DNA of 40,313 nucleotides. Source: Candidatus Zhuqueibacterota bacterium (GTDB taxonomy: Bacteria; Zhuqueibacterota; Zhuqueibacteria; Thermofontimicrobiales; Thiofontviventaceae). The position numbers were made by a program, and so were the translations under genes. The stretch covers positions 1 through 40,313 of the forward strand of contig JAFGDW010000219.1 of the NCBI GenBank assembly GCA_016931935.1. Direction: 5' to 3'. Positions within the stretch are counted from its first letter, which is position 1. Each line of letters opens with the position of its first letter. Shown here one piece after another: positions 15,501-24,192 of this stretch. The notes under the pieces were generated by a model that was given only the letters and a program-made list of their open reading frames with translations, was not told the DNA's origin and did no database searches.

Positions 15501-17553
15501 TTATATTCTAGTGAATACATTTAAATTTATTTCCGGTCTATTCTCCAAACAGTATAGCCCTGTTTTGACCTGACTCTGACCTAAAGCAACTGCTGTGAAA
15601 TTTGCTACTAATGTCCTGTTTCCGGTTATTGTAAATGTATAACTTGCATCGATAGATACGATAGTACCGTTCTCGGACCAGTTCGTAAAAGTATAGCCGG
15701 AGTTCGCCGTTGCTGTTACTGTTACTGAATCACCTGAATTAAATGTCCCGCCGCCACTTGTTATTCCGCCTGTCGATAGATTTGTTGATAACGTTACGGT
15801 ATATTGTACGGCAGTAAAATTAGCTACCAATGTTCTGTTTCCGGTTATTGTAAATGTATAACTTGCATCGGTGGATAAGGCACTTCCATTCTCTGTCCAT
15901 TTCGTAAAAGTATAGCCGGCATTCGCTGTCGCGGTTATTGTTATTGAAGAACCTGAATTAAAAGTACCGCCGCCATTTGTCGTTCCGCCTGCCGATGGAT
16001 TTAAGGATAACGTTACGGTACACGGATTCTGGACAGCAGTAAAGTTTGCTACTATTGTTCTATTACCGGTTATTATAAATGTATAGCTTGCATTGGTAGA
16101 AACGTCTGTTCCGTTCTCCGTCCAGTTCGTAAAAGTATAGCCAGCGTTTGGTGTCGCGGTTACTGTTACTGAAGCGCCAGAACTAAACGTACCGCCGCCA
16201 CTTATTATTCCGCCAACCGATAGATTTGTTGACAATGTTACCGTATATTGTGTAGCAGTAAAATTAGCGACCAATGTTCTATTGCCGGTGAGTGTAAATG
16301 TATGACTTGCATCGGCAGATACAGCAGTTCCATTCTCCGTCCAGTTCTTAAAAGTATATGGCGTTCGCTATTGCGGTTACTGTTACTGAAGCGCCTGAAC
16401 TAAACGTACCGCCGCCACTTGTCGTTCCGCCTGCCGATGGATTTGAGGATAACGTTACTGTATATTGTATCGCAGTGAAATTTGCGACCAATGTTCTGTT
16501 GCCGATGAGTGTAAATGTATAACTTGTATCAGTGGATACGGCAGTTCCACTCTCTGTCCAGTTCGTAAAAGTATAGCCAACATTCGCTGTCGCGGTTACT
16601 GTTACGGAAGAATCCGAATTAAAGGCGCCGCCGCCACTTGTCGTTCCGCCTGCCGGTGGATTTGAGGACAACGTTACTGTATACTGTATGGTCGTAAAAT
16701 TAGCGACCAATGTTCTATTGCCGGTGAGTGTAAATGTATGATTTGCATCAGTGGATACGGCAGTTCCGTTCTCTGTCCAGTTCGTAAATGTATAGCCAGC
16801 GTTCGCTGTCGCGGTTACTGTTACGGAAGAATCCGAATTAAAGGCGCCGCCGCCGCTTGTCGTTCCACCTGCCGTTGGATTTGAGGACAACGTCACTGTA
16901 TATGGAATTGGTGTATACGGAATCTGTACAAAAGTAAAATTTGCAACCAATGTTCTGTTTTCGAATATTGTAAATGCATAACTTGTATCAGTGGATACAG
17001 CAGCTCCGTTCTCTGTCCAGTTCGCAAAAGCATAGCCAGCGTTTGCTGTCGCGGTTACTGTTACTGAATCGCCTGAATTAAAAGCGCCACCTCCAGCTAT
17101 CGTTCCGCCTTCCGATGGATTTGAGGACAACGTTACTGTATATGTGACATCCGTTGTGAAGCTCCATATATAATCATCTGTCAGAGTATTGCCTTCCAGG
17201 TCTTTAGCTCCGGTTGTAATGGTGACCGTATACGTAGTATCTGGTGTGAGATTGTTTGACGGTGCAAAAGTGGCAGTTGTGTCGGTGTAGGACACAAAGC
17301 CTGGAATTGGAATTGTACCTAAGTTTAAGGTAAATGTCGATGCTGTTATTGTTGAAGCATCCATAGCCACACTGAAGGTTGCAGTAATTTTCTGGTTCAA
17401 AGCTACGCCTGTTGCAGCATTAATAGGATTTGTTGAACTTACTGTCGGTGTAATGATGACCGGGAGAGATGATATTCCAACTCTATCTTCGCAGCCAGCC
17501 ATAATTATGACCAGTAGCAGTGGTATCAACCACATTTTTAAATAGCCTGTCAT
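15501..17553 (-). pseudogene. Repeat-rich surface lipoprotein broken by a frameshift
   Basis: Start at 17553 (AGGAGA six bases upstream). The protein has a lipobox (IIMAGC), then residues about 35-140 an Ig-like Big_5/SbsA domain (TNPINAATGVALN, DLEGNTLTDDYIWSFTT), then seven copies of a 73-residue repeat of the InlB B-repeat / Flg_new type (YTVTLSSNP, GGG-F-x-SG, G-Y-x-F-x-NWTENG, NRTLVANFT). In the fourth repeat (near 16358-16362) two bases are missing relative to the other copies, which shifts the frame and stops translation at 16348. The remaining three repeats continue intact in the second frame to 15501, ending in a short non-repeat tail without a sorting domain. It may be a pseudogene, phase variation or an assembly error in the repeats. 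Confidence 0.75.
15580..17145 (-). repeat. Seven tandem ~219-bp InlB-type repeats
   Basis: The repeat unit is about 217-224 bp, with the boundary near the YTVTL codons recurring at about 15797, 16014, 16238, 16455, 16673, 16892 and 17129. The copies are highly alike in DNA, so recombination or collapse in assembly is likely. The fourth carries the two-base deletion. Confidence 0.85.
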
Positions 17554-17690
17554 TAACAGTCTCCTATTGTTCATTTACTAAATATCTCCCTTAGTGCCTA
17601 TCCGGAAACCCTGCCATTAATTAAAGTCTTACTTTGAGCAGCGCCCGAATTATACACGCGACGGCTTTCGAACAGGTACATATATGAATG

Positions 17691-17775
17691 TCATTCATTG
17701 GGACTTTTGTGTGCGAATACTGTGACCAGTATGACTACGACAGCGATTACCAGCGAACCATGTTGTCCGAGCTTG
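17691..17775 (-). pseudogene. Remnant of an lmo0937-like micro-protein gene
   Basis: Read leftward, the frame gives KLGQHGSLVIAVVVILVTVF and then AHKSPNE and a TGA. This aligns with the second half of the micro-protein at 25509 (KLSQHSSLVIADVVIKIKSF, AHESPDN). The first helix and the start are gone; the frame continues upstream into unrelated sequence with a 14-bp palindrome. The second helix is still strongly hydrophobic here. Confidence 0.6.
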
Positions 17776-17896
17776 CCGTCTCTCGCACCGGCGTGACACC
17801 GTTGTTCGCATAGTCCAGTTTTCCATATTTTTATAAGGTAACTATACTGGGCGGCACGAACGGTGTCGAAGCCCCCGTTAAGCCCTGCTGTTCTGT

Positions 17897-17936
17897 CCCG
17901 ATGCATCGGGGCAAACTCAGCCGTTGCCTGAGTTTG
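17897..17936 (-). terminator. Palindrome and hairpin after the second 502-aa OmpA gene
   Basis: CCCGATGCATCGGG (17897-17910) is a perfect 14-bp palindrome, followed at once by CAAACTCAG (17912-17920) and CTGAGTTTG (17928-17936), a perfect 9-bp stem with a 7-base loop. Both lie within 75 bases of the stop at 17971. No U-run is seen; a rho-independent function is possible but unproven. Confidence 0.4.
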
Positions 17937-17970
17937 TGTTAATACCTGCGTAGCAGCAAAAATATTTTTA

Positions 17971-19479
17971 TCACAAATTTTCTTCTGTCATCTTCCACGG
18001 ATGAATGACCACTTCAACCCGACGATTTGCAGCGCGGCCTGACTCGGTCTCGTTACTGGCAATTGGCCTGGTTTCGCCATAACCGATCGCTTCAATCTGA
18101 TAAACGTTAAAATCGGTGTTGTCCAAAATATATTGCTTTACCGCTTCGGCGCGTTTCTGTGACAATTGCCAATTCTGCTCATCACTGCCATACGAATCCG
18201 TATGTCCCGAAACGATGACCGTTCCATCAGGGAAAGAGTTAATAGCATTGCGCAATTTGGTCAATATTCTGTAGGATTGTTGATGGATAGTTGCCTCCGC
18301 GCTGGTGAAATTGAGTCCGACCAGGCGGATAAGGATGGTGCCGCCATCCCACAGCACACTGGCATCTTCACGCTGGAATGATTGTTCGACGTTGGTAAAT
18401 AGCTCACGGGTCTTCGCCTGCTTCGTAATTTGCCTGGCCAAGGCGGAGTTTTCCCGTGCTTTTCCACCAAGTTTTTGTTCCAGTTCGGCATTCCGCTTGC
18501 GCAGCAGCTTGAGTTCCAAAGCAGTCCAATCCAAATCCTGTTTTAATCCATAAACACTGTCCTGGTAAGTGTCAATGTAAGCGATGATTTCGTCGGTCGT
18601 TTTCCCAAAACCAGTGTTGAACAAAGCAGTCTGGTCCGTTTTCTCGGCAATTCGCTTCAGTGGTCTTTCCGACCCCAGGATCAGCTCTTCCCAGCTCTGA
18701 TTCGTGTCTTTCATCTTACGGATAACATTTGCCAGATAGATGGCGTGACTGGCCTGGTAATTGGCTTGCATGGCCAGGCTGCGCGCCACGTCGGTGTCGT
18801 AACGATTCTTATTCAATTCCAATTCAGCCTGCTCAACGAGCTGTTGTGCAAGTTTCAAAGTTTCAGGCGCGTCGTTTTTGACGCCAAGCTGTTCAGCCTG
18901 ATTTAACAACTCCCGGGTTTCATCAAGGTAGTTAGCTTTGATAGCATCAAGCTCGGCCTGGCGATATAGTTTCTCCGCCTGATCGGCTTTCTTCCTGGCG
19001 TCGCTGACATCCCCATCTTCGAGTTCCACAGCAGCTTCATTGAATTTTTTCTCTGCTTCAGTCCAGAGCCTCGCTGAAAATCTGGCTGACTCGGTGTATT
19101 GTGCATCCAACCGCGCCTTCATGGAATTTGGAAAAGCAACATCTGCCAGCTTTGTGGCGTCAATTGCCTTTTGGAAATAGCTGTTAGATGTGCGAAGCTT
19201 TTTTTGAATGTCTTCCAGATTTTTTCCATCCTGAAAGTCAGCCTTCGCCTCATTATAAAGTGTCATCGCTTCGCCGAAATTCCTGGGCGCCAGAATATCG
19301 GCATGTGCTTTTTTCGCTGCATTGCGCGCCTGGTTGGTATCCATAAAAAGCCAGGTTTTAACATCGTTCGATGTGGCGTTATCGACTCGTGTTTGCCCGA
19401 TTGCATTCACCACAAATAATGTAGTGATACCCACGATGATAATAAGGGATAGTGTAATACATCTTTTTATCTGAAACAT
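17971..19479 (-). CDS. OmpA-family protein with helical N-terminal region, second copy
   Basis: The 502-residue protein has the same length and order as the gene at 1683: a signal sequence (MFQIKR, hydrophobic to about 28), Ala/Glu/Lys-rich helical repeats to about 270 (LAPRNFGEAMTLYNEAKADF, WTEAEKKFNEAAVELEDGD), a coiled coil, and an OmpA C-terminal domain (SGHTDSYGSDEQNWQ, LSQKRAEAV, GRAANRRV). The two proteins align without large gaps, so they arose by duplication. Differences concentrate in the signal and the coiled coil. AAAGGAGA precedes the start. Predicted role: a long peptidoglycan-anchored periplasmic spacer. Confidence 0.88.
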   Translation of the reverse strand: MFQIKRCITLSLIIIVGITTLFVVNAIGQTRVDNATSNDVKTWLFMDTNQARNAAKKAHADILAPRNFGEAMTLYNEAKADFQDGKNLEDIQKKLRTSNSYFQKAIDATKLADVAFPNSMKARLDAQYTESARFSARLWTEAEKKFNEAAVELEDGDVSDARKKADQAEKLYRQAELDAIKANYLDETRELLNQAEQLGVKNDAPETLKLAQQLVEQAELELNKNRYDTDVARSLAMQANYQASHAIYLANVIRKMKDTNQSWEELILGSERPLKRIAEKTDQTALFNTGFGKTTDEIIAYIDTYQDSVYGLKQDLDWTALELKLLRKRNAELEQKLGGKARENSALARQITKQAKTRELFTNVEQSFQREDASVLWDGGTILIRLVGLNFTSAEATIHQQSYRILTKLRNAINSFPDGTVIVSGHTDSYGSDEQNWQLSQKRAEAVKQYILDNTDFNVYQIEAIGYGETRPIASNETESGRAANRRVEVVIHPWKMTEENL

Positions 19480-19619
19480 GACTATCTCCTTTAATGTTAT
19501 TTTATGTATGATAATGTGTGCCGCCAGAATATTAATTTCAGATTCATTTAATAGTTAACCAGTTCGTTCCGGTGGTGCGGGTTTTTTTCCGCGACGATAG
19601 AACCGAATCGATAGCCGAT

Positions 19620-20012
19620 CTATGGCCTGTTCTCTTTATTGACCAAAGCCGTTTTTTCGGCTTTTGCTTTGGCGGGACTGTTCGAATCATCATCAGTTTT
19701 GATCTCTGAAACAGCATCTTGCTTGATTGTCTCAATTTCAAGGTCTTTATCTTCGATGGATTGCTTGAACTGGTTGACCTTGGCGATCTGCTTTTTCACT
19801 TTCTTGCTTTTGGAGATATCTCCTTTTGTCCCGTCGGATACCTGGTTGTAAACTTCTTCACCCAGGTCCTGGTACGCACTGTCCATGGATTTTCTGATAT
19901 TCATCTTGCTGATATTTGCTATCCCAATCCGCGCGTATTTTTTGCTAGCGGCCGCTGCACTGGATAACTCGCCCTTTACGGTCCGCTTAATATTCTCCCA
20001 ATTAGATGGCAT
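19620..20012 (-). CDS. Charged helical protein, hypothetical
   Basis: The 130-residue product has no signal and no membrane helix. It starts MPSNWENIKRTVKGELSSAA, contains a Lys-rich helix (about 60-100) and ends in a disordered acidic and Ala/Lys-rich tail. The composition recalls phasin- or late-embryogenesis-like helical stress proteins, but I do not assign a family. A broken copy of its first 35 residues is at 25734, so the family has been duplicated in this region. GAGAGGAG precedes the start, and Hsp20 is encoded 109 bases upstream. Confidence 0.6.
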   Translation of the reverse strand: MPSNWENIKRTVKGELSSAAAASKKYARIGIANISKMNIRKSMDSAYQDLGEEVYNQVSDGTKGDISKSKKVKKQIAKVNQFKQSIEDKDLEIETIKQDAVSEIKTDDDSNSPAKAKAEKTALVNKENRP

Positions 20013-20121
20013 AATGTTTACTCCTCTCTAAAAAAATGATTCTCGTACGGATGAATATGGACCGGGAAAAACACTGCTTTTCCCAGCCCACGTTCAACTG
20101 ATATTTGGAAGGTCTGTCTTT

Positions 20122-20562
20122 TTACTCTACTTTAACCTCGATGGCTTTCAGTTTTACATCCTTTGTCTTGGGAATCTGGAGATTCAGCATGCCATCCTTG
20201 AAAGAGGCTTTCACTTTTGTTTCATCAACATTGTCAGGCAACGTAAAGCTCCGTGCGAAAACTCCGTAGTATCGCTCGACGCGATGGAATTTTTTCCCTT
20301 TTTCTTCAGTTTCCTGTTTTCTCTCTCCCCGGATTGTCAGGACGCCATTATCGACAGTAACTTTAACACCCTCCTTATTGACTTCGGGAATCTCTGCCTT
20401 AATTTCGAATGCGTTGTCGGACTCAGCAATATCGACCCGCGGAGCCCAGTCGCCTGTCGCGATTATATCCTGGCTTCCGGCCCGATGCAGGCCCACTGCC
20501 TTTGTGTAACGTTCGAACATGTCATCAATCTCTCGCGATGGATCCCATCTTATTAGCGCCAT
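20122..20562 (-). CDS. Small heat-shock protein, Hsp20/alpha-crystallin family
   Basis: The 146-residue protein begins MALIRWDPSREIDDMFERY and contains the alpha-crystallin domain over residues about 40-135: WAPRVDIAESDNAFEIKAEI, then GVLTIRGERK and the region around FARSFTLPDNVD; it ends with A-S-F-K-D-G-M-L-N-L and I-P-K-T. Length and order are those of bacterial Hsp20 holdases that bind unfolding proteins in the cytoplasm. TAAGGAGA precedes the start. I found no CIRCE inverted repeat upstream, so heat regulation by HrcA is not supported by the sequence. Confidence 0.95.
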   Translation of the reverse strand: MALIRWDPSREIDDMFERYTKAVGLHRAGSQDIIATGDWAPRVDIAESDNAFEIKAEIPEVNKEGVKVTVDNGVLTIRGERKQETEEKGKKFHRVERYYGVFARSFTLPDNVDETKVKASFKDGMLNLQIPKTKDVKLKAIEVKVE

Positions 20563-20723
20563 AATACGTCTCCTTAGGTGCGGAATTTAGGTTAATCCTG
20601 ATGGACAATCCCGCATTCGGACCACCAGAATGTTAGTTGCTCGCTTTTTGGTGTTAACTATTTTTTAAACATTGGAAAACAACGCTAAGCAAACATGTTA
20701 TGCCCACTCAGCGCTGTGATTGC

Positions 20724-21266
20724 TTATAGACCAAACAAGAAGCCAACAGTAAGAACATAGAAATTACTTTCCAGGTTGCCACTGCCCGGGATTTCTCCAA
20801 AATCATAATTCAGGAAGACATAACGAATATCAGCCGTGAATTTTGATGTTACGCCAACCGGCAGTTCCAGGCCGCCGCCAAAATGCCAGCCAAATTCCTG
20901 TGTCGTCTCGTCTTCAAGAGACGCGACCATATCCTGGTCATAATCAACAGTCGTGTTATACCAACCGGCGCCAACGGCGCCATAAGCAACGGGAACCGGA
21001 TAAAACAAACCGGTTACCATTACTGGCCAGCTCCGGACTGTCAATGCGTCATTTGCATAATTTTCCTGACGATAGTTAATAGATGCTTCAACACCAAACG
21101 CCGGCATCAATTTCATCCGCCAGGCCACTCCACCCATAAAATTGCCATCGTCGGCGTCCTTCGTTTTATAGTAGCCAACCTGCGGGCCCACACTTATACT
21201 CTGTGCATCTACCGGGGCAACCATCAATATGGTCAGTCCCATTATTATCAGTGTTTTCTTCCACAT
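20724..21266 (-). CDS. Outer-membrane beta-barrel protein, 180 aa
   Basis: A signal peptide (MWKKTLIIMG, cleavage near VDA-QS) is followed by about 160 residues of alternating strands (ISVGPQVGYYK, AFGVEASINYRQE, KFTADIRYVFLNYDF), ending in a strand closing with Phe-Leu-Phe-Gly-Leu, as in eight-strand barrels of the OmpX/OmpW-like type. There is no peptidoglycan-binding domain. AAGGAG precedes the start. It is distinct in sequence from the barrel at 3557. Its cargo is unknown. Confidence 0.75.
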   Translation of the reverse strand: MWKKTLIIMGLTILMVAPVDAQSISVGPQVGYYKTKDADDGNFMGGVAWRMKLMPAFGVEASINYRQENYANDALTVRSWPVMVTGLFYPVPVAYGAVGAGWYNTTVDYDQDMVASLEDETTQEFGWHFGGGLELPVGVTSKFTADIRYVFLNYDFGEIPGSGNLESNFYVLTVGFLFGL

Positions 21267-21381
21267 AAAATTAACTCCTTAAATAAATTATTAGTGTGTA
21301 CTCAGGTAGTTCGCTGCCTGTCCCGGTTGCGGGATGAAGGCAATATTTCCATTCTTTTTTGATTTTGTTTCTACCGTTTTT

Positions 21382-21397
21382 CCCGATTCGTATCGGG
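21382..21397 (+). terminator. Small hairpin followed by T-rich tract
   Basis: CCCGAT (21382-21387) pairs with ATCGGG (21392-21397) and is followed on the plus strand by TTTTGTCTTTT. This has the form of an intrinsic terminator for rightward transcription, but no rightward gene was found, so it may block antisense or be fortuitous. Confidence 0.3.
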
Positions 21398-21465
21398 TTT
21401 TGTCTTTTCATCCATCGCCTTTTATTCGTTGTTCCGGCACAGGGAAAAAACCGGATGACACGAAT

Positions 21466-21672
21466 TCATTCGGATATGTATTGTTTTTGACACAGTGATA
21501 ATGTGCTCGCACGTTCTTCCCGAAATGTGTCATAAATAAAAGAACAATGCTCTGGCTTCAGGTCATCGTCGGCTATGGTAATGCTGATGCCAGAGGCTAA
21601 AATATAAGAAAGTATCATATCATCAAAGGTGCACTGCTTCCCGTTGCCCTCATTTTCGAAATCATGTAGCAT
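21466..21672 (-). CDS. Small hypothetical protein, 68 aa
   Basis: I do not recognise this protein. It is acidic at the start, has a short hydrophobic stretch (MILSYILASGISITIA), two Cys near residues 43 and 61 and one at 14, and no signal. A very strong AGGAGG lies eight bases before the ATG, which is the best argument that it is translated. It stands alone. Confidence 0.5.
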   Translation of the reverse strand: MLHDFENEGNGKQCTFDDMILSYILASGISITIADDDLKPEHCSFIYDTFREERASTLSLCQKQYISE

Positions 21673-21990
21673 AAATTTTCCTCCTGGTTACGTTTAATTT
21701 ATTCGCGTATATTGTAATTAAGCCATCGTAATGAAGCAGTGTGGAATGCGAAAGATCAATTTCCCCGGACACATAAATTTCAGCTAAATAATTCACTCCA
21801 TGTCCAGATTCAGGAACTTCGTTCCCTTACAATCCGGTATTTACTTAATTAGCCGGGCGGCTATGCCCTGCTACGGACGTCTGGTTCTGCTAACCGGTTG
21901 TCATTAATATCCGGTACAAGAAATTTAGTTCTTTGAATAAATAATCATTGCGTGTTTGCATCCAACAGATGCTAACTGATAAAATTTGGT
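21673..21990. other. Non-coding gap, no feature seen
   Basis: About 320 bases between the 68-residue protein and the sll1863-type gene. Neither strand has a frame with a start and a binding site, and no strong hairpin with a T-run is present. It should hold the promoter of the gene at 21466. Confidence 0.4.
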
Positions 21991-22278
21991 TTATTTAAAT
22001 TGTGCAGACGCCTTTTCGTACGCGCCTTTGAGTTCAGTCCAGCTTCGTTCGAACCCGGTTCTTATGTCGTCCCAAGCGCCATCTCCGGCTGTCTGAAGTT
22101 GTTTTAGCATGTGTTGCAGGTTTTCTTTCTTCGCCTGCAGTTCATCCAATTGATGGGCAACCTCTGCCTTTGATTCAGCTTTCGCCTTAGCTGCCTTTGC
22201 CTTCAATTCATCGATATCAGCGTCCCACTGCTGAAGTTTGTCTGCCGATTTCTGTAAATAAGATTTTTTGTCTATCAT
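21991..22278 (-). CDS. sll1863-family stress-response protein
   Basis: The 95-residue product is almost entirely charged helix: L-Q-Q-W-D-A-D-I-D-E-L-K-A-K, then an Ala/Lys/Glu heptad region and an end with GDGAWDDIRTGFERSWTELKGAYEKA. The W-D-x-(I/L)-(R/K)-x-G-(F/L)-E-x-(S/A)-W signature and length match sll1863-type stress proteins (cytoplasmic coiled coils of unknown mechanism). AAGGAG precedes the start. A lipid-anchored relative is at 5247; remnants are at 8963 and 25906. Confidence 0.85.
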   Translation of the reverse strand: MIDKKSYLQKSADKLQQWDADIDELKAKAAKAKAESKAEVAHQLDELQAKKENLQHMLKQLQTAGDGAWDDIRTGFERSWTELKGAYEKASAQFK

Positions 22279-22376
22279 AATTCACTCCTTATTAAGGTTT
22301 ATTCATTTCAAAACAATCCCCATTCATCTATTAAAGGTAAACAGGGCCGGCACAGTTATATTTTGCGGCGGAATTA

Positions 22377-22691
22377 TCAGTTGCTTGAATTGTCAGCCCA
22401 ATCAAAATTAATCATTATGCGATTGGCGCTGTATGTTGCTTCAAAGCTTTTTTCGGATTTCCTGAATGGTAAATTTCGACTCCATTTACGTGTTTTTTCG
22501 GATACACCAAAAAGTTTTCTGTGCCTGATAATTTTCTTTTCAGCTTCTTCCAAACTCATATTTGCCGGGAAAAAAAGCGATGACCGGGTTTTCCCATCAA
22601 CCGCCAACATCCCATTAAATTCCGCCCAATACATAATGCATTTGAATCCTTTTTTTTTGAGAAACGCTGACGTTGCTTTGATGTCGTGCAT
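22377..22691 (-). CDS. Hypothetical basic protein, 104 aa
   Basis: This basic protein has no signal or membrane helix. A Lys-rich first part, KGFKCIMYWAEFNGMLAVDGK, a helical SLEEAEKKIIRHRKLFG and a Ser/Lys-rich end are visible, but I recognise no family. GAGGAATAT precedes the start, so translation is plausible. Its upstream neighbour is the GlsB/YeaQ gene at 23023, more than 300 bases away. Confidence 0.45.
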   Translation of the reverse strand: MHDIKATSAFLKKKGFKCIMYWAEFNGMLAVDGKTRSSLFFPANMSLEEAEKKIIRHRKLFGVSEKTRKWSRNLPFRKSEKSFEATYSANRIMINFDWADNSSN

Positions 22692-23022
22692 ATATTCCTC
22701 ACTTAAGTTTTAATGACTCATCAACATCAAATGACCGTGTAAATCCCATCTCGCGCCACAAGGGCATGAATCGATGGAAGCGCTTGTCATTCCGCTATCG
22801 GTTACACGACCAAAAATGGATAACGGGTTTTCCGTGTGCGGCACATGAAATGATGTCACGTCATTCTATTGAGGAAAACCCGAAATTCCACATGAGTTAC
22901 TTTTTATCAATCAATGTTATCTTCATTAAATATGTTATAACTAACGAGAACAATTCGTTAAATTTGAGAGCGTGACGTAGGCAGTATCGATGCGTAAGTT
23001 GGAGTATGGGCCGACGATCAAG
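22692..23022. other. Gap with one doubtful short frame
   Basis: No gene can be supported in these 331 bases. A minus-strand frame of 49 codons with a GTG start (22710-22859) runs to just before the binding site of the gene at 22377; it contains SIFGRVTDSGMTSASID then C-P-C-G and two His residues, but has no Shine-Dalgarno site. It may be a remnant. Confidence 0.3.
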
Positions 23023-23271
23023 TTATGCTCGTGTGACCTGGCGTAGTAAAAGCAATGATGCGACGGCGCTGAAAGCTGAAACGATCAGGCTGCCGGTCAA
23101 TCCACCCCAGGAAGATGTGCCTAACGAGAGAAATAGAACGCTGCCAACTAGCGCCCCGGTTATTCCAATCAGGATATCTCCAAAAATTCCAAATCCACTG
23201 CCCTTCATCAATTGCCCGGCCAGCCATCCTGCAGCCATTCCAACTAAAATTGTCCAAAAGATGGGTTCCAT
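23023..23271 (-). CDS. GlsB/YeaQ/YmgE-family membrane protein, third copy
   Basis: The 82-residue product has three hydrophobic helices with the family glycines: VGMAAGWLAGQLMKGSG, FGDILIGITGALVGSVLF and SLIVSAFSAVASLLLLRQ. It is the same length as the copy at 13225 but diverged throughout, so the duplication is old or the copies were acquired separately. AAGGAG lies upstream. It is the last small-membrane-protein gene before the regulator cluster. Confidence 0.88.
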   Translation of the reverse strand: MEPIFWTILVGMAAGWLAGQLMKGSGFGIFGDILIGITGALVGSVLFLSLGTSSWGGLTGSLIVSAFSAVASLLLLRQVTRA

Positions 23272-23327
23272 GGCGTTACTCCTTATTTTTCAGTAAAATG
23301 CCTTTTCATTTATTAAAAGAAACCACG

Positions 23328-23702
23328 TTAATTATCGCTAATAAGCGGCCACATAGCCTCCCTGAGAGCGGTAAGTATTGACTCACCGGAAGGATTGTGG
23401 ATGCGCATCTTGGGTAGATCCGACTGATATAAGTACGCGGCATCACCGCTTGCCGAGAGCGTTACGATTTTAAGCGGCGGATATTCCACCAGCAACTGAT
23501 GGCATATTTTAGGCTCCCCGTTTGCCCGGAGCGGCGTAATGATAACCGCATCCACCGGTGTTAATCTGGTCATTCGTAGTAGTTGAAGGGGGTCGAGCAC
23601 TTCGCCTACCATCTCCATATCTGATTGCTGCTCAACCAGATTTCGGATCACTTCTGACAATAATTTGGGCCGGCTCGATATTAACACTTTTATTTTCCGC
23701 AT
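23328..23702 (-). CDS. Receiver-like protein lacking phosphorylation residues
   Basis: The 124-residue protein follows the fold order of a response-regulator receiver, RKIKVLISSRPKLLSEVIRN, then DAVIITPLRANGEPK, then LKIVTLSASGD, and stops there without an output domain. The two acidic residues that should follow the first strand are Ser9-Ser10, and the phosphoacceptor Asp is Thr56. It therefore cannot be phosphorylated in the usual way and may act as a pseudo-receiver that binds the neighbouring NarL-type regulators. It is upstream of GlsB/YeaQ copy three by 56 bases. The binding site is weak. Confidence 0.65.
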   Translation of the reverse strand: MRKIKVLISSRPKLLSEVIRNLVEQQSDMEMVGEVLDPLQLLRMTRLTPVDAVIITPLRANGEPKICHQLLVEYPPLKIVTLSASGDAAYLYQSDLPKMRIHNPSGESILTALREAMWPLISDN

Positions 23703-24192
23703 ATTGTTACCCGTCTATTTAAAAGTTTGAGCCTGAGTTCGAAGTTCTGAAAAGGAAGTTCGCTCTGCAAATTGAAGTTGTTCTGTGATGCTTGCATGTG
23801 GCATAAGGGGAAGCTCAACGTCTATTTGCTCTGTATACAATATCAACAATTTGCGGCGGAAATACAATGGACATAAGGGTTCAAAAATGGTCTATTGCAG
23901 GGCTTGTTAAATAATGGTCATTGTCTGGTTTTGAGATGGAAAAGTACTAGTACTTGATGGAGGGAATGTTGCGGCACAATGTCTGGAATGTTCGGATGTG
24001 TGTGGATAACAGCAGGTGAGGTTGACACGACGCCCATAATTAGGCCAGGTCGGTAACCATAATAAACAAAACACAAATGATTATTTTGTCGGATGATAAA
24101 AACTAACAGGAACGAGAAGTTCGTCGAACGATGGTAATTTTCACGGTACGTTGGGATTCGCTATCGTTTACCAGATGAGGTTCTGTGGGTGG
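23703..24192. other. Gap with an operator-like palindrome
   Basis: No gene is seen in 490 bases. A perfect 14-bp palindrome AAGTACTAGTACTT lies at 23943-23956, about 240 bases before the start of the leftward pseudo-receiver gene. Its symmetry and position suggest a regulator binding site; this is inference. No -35/-10 pair could be placed with confidence. Confidence 0.45.

Noticed and set aside
15580..17145. Regular repeats considered as a CRISPR array
   Set aside because: The unit is about 219 bp and encodes protein in one frame; there are no short repeats with unique spacers.
17691..17906. 71-codon minus-strand frame taken as a whole gene
   Set aside because: Only its last 28 codons match the micro-protein family; the start lies inside a palindrome and the first part is unlike any protein I know, so it is treated as a remnant.
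20563..20723. Possible CIRCE heat-shock operator before the Hsp20 gene
   Set aside because: No TTAGCACTC / GAGTGCTAA inverted repeat is present.
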